Assembly (NCBI GenBank): GCA_905193995.1
Contig: CAJJQT010000088.1
Location: forward strand, 1-7,630
DNA: 7,630 nt
Direction: 5' to 3'
DNA from: an uncultured Porphyromonadaceae bacterium
Lineage (GTDB): Bacteria > Bacteroidota > Bacteroidia > Bacteroidales > Muribaculaceae
Part shown: piece after piece, positions 1 through 4,849 of the stretch
Position numbering within the stretch: the stretch's first letter is position 1
Layout: every line of letters starts with the position of its first letter
The notes under the pieces: generated by a model
What the model was told of the DNA's origin: nothing
What the model saw: only the letters and a program-made list of their open reading frames with translations
Database searches by the model: none
Position numbers and translations under genes: made by a program

Positions 1-269
1 CGAGCCTGCGGCATGGAGAGCAGGCTTTACAGCCTGCGCATATGGAGAGCAGGCGCTCCGAGCCTGCGGGCCTTGGAAAGCAGGCGCTCCGAGCCTGCGG
101 GCCTTGGAAAGCAGGCGCTCCGAGCCTGCGAAAACGGCAACGGAAGTATTTCCCACGCTAACTCGCAGCCGCAGGCTAAAAGCCTGCTTTCCATGTTCTT
201 CGCTTCTCGCAACCGCAGGCTGGAAAGCCTGTTTTCCTGGCTGCGCAGGTATACAACTGCTGCTCTCCA
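1..269. repeat. REP-like palindromic repeat array, 3' side of the RAYT gene
   Basis: This composite array of short hairpin repeats starts outside the window. A partial unit (1-10) is followed by four plus-oriented units with hairpins at 20-37, 49-67, 80-98 and 111-129. Then come a spacer (130-170) and three units in the opposite orientation at 171-192, 215-239 and, degenerate, 245-269. The hairpin at 20-37 has a perfect 7-bp stem, GCAGGCT/AGCCTGC, with a 4-nt loop. Units 2 to 4 have a 6-bp stem, GCAGGC/GCCTGC, with loop GCTCCGA. The 31-bp blocks 68-98 and 99-129 are identical. Each unit carries a 5' foot, TGGAGA or TGGAAA, just before the stem, which gives it a direction. The direct-then-inverted layout resembles the BIMEs of enterobacteria. 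The stretch is non-coding; frames stay open through it only because the repeats happen to lack stops. Confidence 0.88.
130..154 (+). repeat. Conserved spacer element, copy 1
   Basis: The sequence GAAAACGGCAACGGAAGTA followed by TTTCCC joins the last direct unit of this array to the inverted units. The same element is in the second array at 1047-1072, differing only by one extra A and one extra C. It contains a small palindrome of its own, GGAA-GTAT-TTCC (143-154). Its conservation between two arrays about 900 bp apart suggests that it belongs to the mobile repeat module and is not chance filler. Its function is unknown. Confidence 0.75.
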
Positions 270-272
270 CGT

Positions 273-881
273 TCACCCTATATACAGGTCGAATTGGTCG
301 GAGGTGAGGTGTTTGGGGTTGTTTTTGATGTAGGCGAGTTTGTATTTGAGGTCTTCCTCACTTCTGATAAGCCGGTCGAAACTTTCGCGGAACCATAGTT
401 GGCCTTTTCTATTCAGTTTGCGGTTGATTTCTCTTGCTGAGAAGCCTTTTATATCGTGAAAAATCGAACTCGTTTCCCGGCCTTCGTAAGGGCAGAGGAT
501 TACATGTACATGGTTCGGCATGACGACATAAGCAATCAGATCATATCTCGTGCCATCGTAATAATGGAGCGCTGACGACACTATGTCACGAATTTCTTTC
601 CGGGCAAGTATGCAACTGCCGTAGCCTCTGTCAAGAAACTTCTCAGTGCCTTTTCTGACCAGGTTCCTGTAACGCTGCATCGTCTCGGCCGTCCATGGCT
701 CAGGGTTGAGTTCCCGGAAAGTTGCTATGACTTTCTTCGTTTCGTCGACAACACTCTGAGGCAATGAATCAGCCAGACGGAATGTTACAAACTGAACTTT
801 CCCCTCCTGATGCCAATGAGGCAGATTGCCGCCTGCTGAGATCTCGACATCGCCGTCCTTATCCAAAAAGCAGTCATCCAT
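273..881 (-). CDS. REP-associated tyrosine transposase (RAYT), Y1/IS200-like HUH family
   Basis: This 202-residue protein is a single-strand DNA nuclease/transposase of the Y1_Tnp superfamily. The HUH metal-binding motif is in MPNHVHVIL (H124 and H126), preceded by the characteristic YDG-RYDLIAYVV strand. The likely catalytic tyrosine is Y184 in LAYIKNNP. The segment GQLWFRESFDRLIRSEEDL before it matches the family pattern W-x-x-S/Y-F-D-R-x-I-R. The N-terminal FVTFRLADSLP (31-41) is the usual first strand of this subgroup. RAYTs are known to bind and cut REP hairpins, and this gene lies between two such arrays. The start is firm because an in-frame stop lies 12 nt upstream. The protein ends 18 residues after Y184, which seems short for the family, and a degenerate repeat starts 3 nt after the stop. 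By eye it is less GC-rich than the sus genes, which fits a separate origin. Family assignment is secure; activity is not known. Confidence 0.93.
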   Translation of the reverse strand: MDDCFLDKDGDVEISAGGNLPHWHQEGKVQFVTFRLADSLPQSVVDETKKVIATFRELNPEPWTAETMQRYRNLVRKGTEKFLDRGYGSCILARKEIRDIVSSALHYYDGTRYDLIAYVVMPNHVHVILCPYEGRETSSIFHDIKGFSAREINRKLNRKGQLWFRESFDRLIRSEEDLKYKLAYIKNNPKHLTSDQFDLYIG

Positions 882-885
882 AACC

Positions 886-916
886 CAAAATTACCACCAT
901 TGACCGAGATGGCAAA
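886..916 (-). promoter_or_regulatory. Putative Bacteroides-type promoter of the RAYT gene
   Basis: On the minus strand TTTG (913-916) is followed after 19 nt by TAATTTTG (886-893). This fits the known Bacteroides pattern of a -33 TTTG and a -7 TAnnTTTG. The surroundings are AT-rich, unlike the flanking repeats. The -7 box ends only 4 nt before the ATG, so initiation here would give a leaderless or nearly leaderless mRNA. The pattern is short and could occur by chance. Confidence 0.42.
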
Positions 917-961
917 AAATTTCCGGATATTTTTTACAAAAAAATGCAAAGCCTGGACAGC

Positions 962-1112
962 CTGGAGAGCAGGCTTTCTAACCTGCGGTTTCTGGAGAGC
1001 AGGCTTTCTAACCTGCGGTTTCTGGAGAGCAGGCTTTCCAGCCTGCGAAAACGGCAACGGAAGTAATTTCCCCGAATTTCGGAAGGGCGCAGGCTGGAAA
1101 GCCTGCTTTCCT
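962..1112. repeat. REP-like palindromic repeat array, 5' side of the RAYT gene
   Basis: Three plus-oriented units repeat with a 30-bp period. The blocks 962-991 and 992-1021 are identical, and the third unit starts at 1022. Hairpins are at 969-986 and 999-1016 (both with one mismatch, because the right arm reads AACCTGC) and at 1029-1046, which is perfect: GCAGGCTTTCCAGCCTGC. After the spacer (1047-1088) comes one perfect inverted unit, GCAGGCT-GGAA-AGCCTGC at 1089-1106, ending in TTTCC, the reverse complement of the GGAAA foot. The stretch 949-961 (GCCTGGACAGCC) may be an eroded earlier unit. The order is the same as in the array at 1-269. The array sits between the sus operon terminator and the RAYT promoter region, and nothing suggests that it is translated. 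Confidence 0.9.
1047..1072 (+). repeat. Conserved spacer element, copy 2
   Basis: This is the second copy of the GAAAACGGCAACGGAAGTA element, here followed by ATTTCCCC. As in copy 1 it directly follows a perfect AGCCTGC half-stem and precedes the inverted unit. The internal palindrome is GGAA-GTAAT-TTCC (1059-1071). Beyond it the two arrays diverge until the inverted hairpin: here CCGAATTTCGG (1072-1082) fills the gap, whereas the other array has unrelated sequence. Confidence 0.75.
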
Positions 1113-1151
1113 GGGAAAACAAAAGCGCGGGTCCGGGGGACTCGCGCTTTT
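1113..1151 (-). terminator. Rho-independent terminator of the sus operon
   Basis: Reading the minus strand, a 14-bp stem pairs AAAAGCGCG plus GTCC with its complement through one G-T pair, around a 3-nt loop at 1135-1137 (arms 1138-1151 and 1121-1134). It is followed by CTTTTGTTTTCCC as a T-rich tail. It lies about 20 nt past the stop of the SusE-position gene, as expected for the end of the operon. The plus-strand T-run after the stem is only four bases, so it is directed mainly to the minus strand. Confidence 0.85.
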
Positions 1152-1170
1152 GATGGATTATCGCTTTATG

Positions 1171-3144
1171 TTATTTTACGATGTGGAGTGCGTTGTTCAT
1201 GTCAACCTTGACGTTGCGGTCGATGCGGTACGTGCGGTCAAGAGGAGTGCGGAAGCTGTTGTTGATCGAGGCCTTGAGGCGGTTGGCCTTGACCGGCTGG
1301 AATTTGCTCTTGGCCTTGGCGGGAGCGGACTGTGCCTCGAAGTCGAAGAAGATGATGCCGGTAGGATCTGCGTTCCAAGTGTAACCGAATTCATCTTCAG
1401 CAAGACTGTAGCCGAAGACTGCGGGGTGGATTTCAAGATATCCGTCGTTCCAGTCCTGACCGTAGCCCTTGGAAATGATGGTAGCGTCGTCTACGCCCAT
1501 ACTTGCAAAGAGGCCTGCTCCATTGCTGATGTACATATCTACTACTCCTGTCACGGCGCCGGTCTCGTCCTTATCCTGGAAGCTGAAGCCGCTGTACTGG
1601 GGCATGATCTTGACGCAGCTGGGATTCGAAGCGTCGATGTAGATATCGGCCTTTTCGGTTGCTACGTTAAGGTTATTATACCACAGGACGCATTCTTCCT
1701 GAGTATAGGGGCTGCGGAGGCGGTACTGGGTAGGATCGGTATTGCTTACCTGACCCTGCACATACCACTTGAGGTCCTCGAGGGTGGCGACAGTGCCGTC
1801 CTTGTATGTGAATTTCCATCCGGGGCAGCACCATGCGTCGACGTATTCGACGGTAGCGCAGTTGGTCCAGTCGGCGTTAGCTCCGCCACCTACTACGGTG
1901 AACTTGACTGCTGCTGCGTTCATGGGCTCGTCGCCGTTGAGGGTGACGCCCACCGCGATGTAGTCGCCTGCGCCGCTGACGGGAAGAGCAACCTCAACGT
2001 TCTGACCGGGCTTGGCGCTGACAGTGGGCACCTGACCCTGCAGCATGGCCTGAAGAAGCTGCTGAGCGCTCGACACCTCGCTGGAGGCGGCGAAGATAGC
2101 CTCGCTGGAGTTGGCGCCGATATTGGCCGTGATCAGAGCCTGCATATCCTCCTCGGGAGTGATGAGAGTGCCCTTGTAAGCCATCTCGATGGTGTAGTCG
2201 GCATATTCGCCAACCTGGAATGTCTCGAAGCCGATAGGATCGGCACCCTGCAGAGTCAGGAACTGACCGTTGAAGAGTACGACGTAGCCTACAGCCAGGT
2301 CGAACAGGCCGGTTTCGGGATCGAACTTCGACAGATTAGTAGCCTCTGCGATCTTGTCCGGAGTTGCCGCTGCGTCTGTAGCCATAAGTTCGCCGTACGA
2401 CATGATGTAAAGATCGAGATCAGCTGTGCCGTTACCGGTATTTACGGTAATCACCTCGCCTGTCTTCTGAGCGGGAATTACGATGACGTTGGTTTTCTTG
2501 TTCCAGTTCATCAGCAGGGTGACGTTGCGACCCCAGTGCTCGATGCGGAACTGGGCCAGATCGGGATTCTCTGCGTTCTCGCGGATCGACAGAGGCAGGT
2601 CAGGATCGTCGCCACTGAGGAAGTAGTCGAGACCCAGGGCATAAGTCCAGGTGCCGATACCCTCTTCATAAGGCTTCCAATCGCCCCATGCCTCGGCACG
2701 GGTCACCTTGAGCGTGATGCTCGAGAGGCCGAAGTTGTAGCCGGGAGTACCCTTGGCAAGAGAGATGGTCACATCATAAGGCACCGAGGTGGGCATTACG
2801 GATGCATTGACAGGGATCACGAGGTTCACCGAGTTCTGGCCGGCCTCGAAGGCTACCTGTGCGGGCACCTTGATGGGGCTTTCGTCGGCGGTCAGCGTGG
2901 CGCCGTTCACGCTCACGGACGATACCAGCGAGTAGGTGGCGGCGTCGGTGAGGCCGTTGCGGTCGACGGTCACCGTCATCGTCGTGGAAGCAGTCTCGAG
3001 ATCTACCGTGGTAGTCTGGTTCGACGGGAAGAAGACGCCGTTGGTGGGCACGCCGGGCGTGTAGTCGTCGTCATCGTCGCAGGCGGTGAAGCCCAGCGAC
3101 ATGGCCGTCGCAACTGCTATCAATGTATATTTGAAGAATTTCAT
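1171..3144 (-). CDS. SusE/SusF-position surface lipoprotein with Calx-beta-like N-terminal domain
   Basis: This 657-residue predicted lipoprotein has a type II signal peptide (1-21) ending in GFTAC with C22 as the lipid anchor. Five aspartates follow (23-27); acidic residues there are known in Bacteroidota to direct lipoproteins to the cell surface. Residues about 35-150 look like an immunoglobulin or Calx-beta-type strand domain (AQVAFEAGQNSVNLVIPV is typical). Two regions, about 153-230 and 426-518, share a W...TY...YR/FR...V-I-x-x-Q-x-[TS]G pattern and look like a duplicated beta domain. Residues 606-657 form a basic tail. Third gene of the operon, it starts 29 nt after the SusD stop with no Shine-Dalgarno motif, and a terminator follows it. 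Genes in this position usually encode glycan-binding lipoproteins, so ligand binding is an inference from position. I recognise no catalytic motif and no specific named family. Confidence 0.85.
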   Translation of the reverse strand: MKFFKYTLIAVATAMSLGFTACDDDDDYTPGVPTNGVFFPSNQTTTVDLETASTTMTVTVDRNGLTDAATYSLVSSVSVNGATLTADESPIKVPAQVAFEAGQNSVNLVIPVNASVMPTSVPYDVTISLAKGTPGYNFGLSSITLKVTRAEAWGDWKPYEEGIGTWTYALGLDYFLSGDDPDLPLSIRENAENPDLAQFRIEHWGRNVTLLMNWNKKTNVIVIPAQKTGEVITVNTGNGTADLDLYIMSYGELMATDAAATPDKIAEATNLSKFDPETGLFDLAVGYVVLFNGQFLTLQGADPIGFETFQVGEYADYTIEMAYKGTLITPEEDMQALITANIGANSSEAIFAASSEVSSAQQLLQAMLQGQVPTVSAKPGQNVEVALPVSGAGDYIAVGVTLNGDEPMNAAAVKFTVVGGGANADWTNCATVEYVDAWCCPGWKFTYKDGTVATLEDLKWYVQGQVSNTDPTQYRLRSPYTQEECVLWYNNLNVATEKADIYIDASNPSCVKIMPQYSGFSFQDKDETGAVTGVVDMYISNGAGLFASMGVDDATIISKGYGQDWNDGYLEIHPAVFGYSLAEDEFGYTWNADPTGIIFFDFEAQSAPAKAKSKFQPVKANRLKASINNSFRTPLDRTYRIDRNVKVDMNNALHIVK

Positions 3145-3173
3145 ATTGATAATCGTTTGAAATGTTTATTGAA

Positions 3174-4832
3174 TCATTCCTCCCAGTCGACCGGAGTGGG
3201 CTGCGATGTAACCTCCTCGTTGTTGTCGGCCTCCGAGATAGCCTTGTTGGAGTTGATCTCCTCCTGAGGCAGGCAGTAGATGAGGCGCGGCGAGCGGGCC
3301 GGGATATTGAACGTATAGACGTAGGGGGCGTGAGCGCGGCGACGGTCGATGCCCTTGTCGAGACGCATGTATTCGTAGTACATCAGACCTTCGCCCCAGA
3401 GCTCTACGCGCTTCTGCTGGAAGATCTCCTCCTGAAGCTGTTCAGCCGTAGTGGCGGCGCTGGCGAAAGCGGGGTCGCGGTAAGTCTTGACAAAGTTCTC
3501 GAGGGTAGCCTTGCCCTGAGCAACACCCTGGCTCATGCCCTGTGCCTCGGCGAGGATGTAGTACATTTCCTCGACGCGCATGCGGGGGATATCGTTGCAG
3601 AGGTTGGTGGCGGGAAGAGCGCCCTCAAAGGAATCGAACTTCACATTGGTGTAGGGGAAGATAGGAGCCTGCTGAGCCTGCGAATAGATGGGAGTGCCGA
3701 CATACTGATCGATGTAGGTCTGCTGGGCTGCGCTGAGGTTGGGCGAGGTGTAGTTCTCGTCGAGGAACCAGCCCTTGCGGACGTCGGTCGAGGGGATCGA
3801 CTCCCAGAGGTCCTTCGACATGTAGCGCCAGCCGCCTACGGTGGTGTAGCCGTCGGAGAACGTGTTGAGGTGCGAGGGCCAGTTTATGATACCGGTCTGC
3901 ACGCAGCCGTCAGTCTCATTCACGGCGATACCCCACATCCAGTTGTTCTCGTTGAGGCTCACGAAAGTGGGCTTGCTGACGTCGGCGATCGAGGCGGGCG
4001 CGCCGGAGAACTTCGAGATGGCGTTCTGGGCGTCGGAAGCAGCCTCGGCGTACTTGCCCATCGACATGTTGACGCGGGCGCGGAGGCCGTAGGCCACAGC
4101 GGCCGATACCATACGCTTGGGACGGTCGGTGATGACGCTCGCCGGAGTGACGGGGTTACCGTCGAGCAGGCTGATGGCCTCGTCGAGGTCCTTCATGATC
4201 TGCGCGTACACTTCCTCGCAGGTAGCTCGCGGGGCTCCGTTGACGGCTGCGTCGGTCGAGTTCTCGTCGGTCAGCAGCGGCACGCAGGGAGCCTGCGGAT
4301 TGAACTTGTAGTTGAACTGGTATACCTGGGCGAGGATCCAGTAGTCGAACGCGCGCATGGCGAGCGACTGGGCGCGGAAGAACTTCAGCTTGTTGTCTTC
4401 GGTGTCGGGCGAGATGGCGGCCAGGTTGTCGTTGGTCATCTTGATGTTGGCGTAGGTAGGTTCCCAGAACTCATAGGTTACCCATGAGTTGGGGCCCTGC
4501 GAGCCGAAGCTCTGCCAGTTGCGGAACCAGTTGTAGCCCGAGTACGCACCGTTCATATCGGCAGTCTGCATGTCCATGCCGAGCATGATGGCGGGATAGC
4601 CGAAGTCAAAGTGAGTGTTACTGTAGCTGGAGCCGAGTTCGAGAGCCTGGGAATAGAGGGCCGTGACACTCGCGGCTGCGAGGTCCGGCTTGGCCTCTGC
4701 GGCGCCTTCCTTCTGTTCGTTGTTGACGTATCCGCCGAGGTATTCGGTATCGAGGTCCGCGCAGGAAGCCAGCGTACCGATCGAGAGGGCTACGGCAACG
4801 TATTTGATTGAATTTTTCATTTCTTTTGTCAT
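3174..4832 (-). CDS. SusD/RagB-family outer-membrane substrate-binding lipoprotein
   Basis: This 552-residue (from the first ATG) SusD-family lipoprotein forms the lid over its SusC partner and binds the incoming ligand. The signal peptide ends in the lipobox LASC with C24 as the anchor. Family marks are the helical TPR-like part (AFDYWILAQVYQFNY, 161-175; YGLRARVNMSMGKYAEAASDAQNAI, 248-272 in part), the VEEMYYILAEA helix (420-430), the RVELWGEG motif (475-482) and the C-terminal LPQEEINSN (521-529). Length is normal for the family. Two starts are possible: the ATG at 4832, 17 nt after the SusC stop, or the ATG at 4820, which gives MKNSIKYVAVALS, a more classical short signal peptide. I slightly favour the second, but the difference is only four residues. 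Aromatic clusters at 101-108 (NWFRNWQS) and 297-301 (NWMWG) could line a sugar site; that is conjecture. The substrate is unknown. Confidence 0.95.
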   Translation of the reverse strand: MTKEMKNSIKYVAVALSIGTLASCADLDTEYLGGYVNNEQKEGAAEAKPDLAAASVTALYSQALELGSSYSNTHFDFGYPAIMLGMDMQTADMNGAYSGYNWFRNWQSFGSQGPNSWVTYEFWEPTYANIKMTNDNLAAISPDTEDNKLKFFRAQSLAMRAFDYWILAQVYQFNYKFNPQAPCVPLLTDENSTDAAVNGAPRATCEEVYAQIMKDLDEAISLLDGNPVTPASVITDRPKRMVSAAVAYGLRARVNMSMGKYAEAASDAQNAISKFSGAPASIADVSKPTFVSLNENNWMWGIAVNETDGCVQTGIINWPSHLNTFSDGYTTVGGWRYMSKDLWESIPSTDVRKGWFLDENYTSPNLSAAQQTYIDQYVGTPIYSQAQQAPIFPYTNVKFDSFEGALPATNLCNDIPRMRVEEMYYILAEAQGMSQGVAQGKATLENFVKTYRDPAFASAATTAEQLQEEIFQQKRVELWGEGLMYYEYMRLDKGIDRRRAHAPYVYTFNIPARSPRLIYCLPQEEINSNKAISEADNNEEVTSQPTPVDWEE

Positions 4833-4849
4833 TAATCAGGTTGGATTAA

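Noticed and set aside
171..239. Terminator for the RAYT gene
   Set aside because: The hairpins downstream of the gene belong to the repeat family and are not followed by a T-run on the minus strand; they may slow RNA polymerase, but I cannot call an intrinsic terminator.
27..272. Stop-codon read-through extending the RAYT protein
   Set aside because: The frame stays open after the TGA, but the added residues would be encoded by repeat DNA and no recoding signal is visible.
962..1047. Possible CRISPR array (30-bp period)
   Set aside because: The copies are contiguous with no unique spacers, there are no cas genes, and inverted copies are present.
1..1112. A complete classical insertion sequence with terminal inverted repeats and target-site duplication
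   Set aside because: HUH elements do not use such ends, the left array runs off the window, and I found no matching target duplication.
934..1122. Minus-strand frame giving a 10-residue peptide repeat (RRLESLLSRN)
   Set aside because: The peptide repeat is only the 30-bp DNA repeat read in a frame that happens to be open; the palindromic DNA structure explains it better.
1150..3267. Plus-strand open frame of 705 codons opposite the SusE-position gene
   Set aside because: It covers the antisense of a clear lipoprotein gene, has no recognisable domain or signal, and is what GC-biased codon use on the other strand produces.
3162..4487. Plus-strand open frame of 441 codons opposite the SusD-like gene
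   Set aside because: It is the antisense shadow of a firm family member; its valine-, glycine- and histidine-rich composition is typical of a reversed frame.
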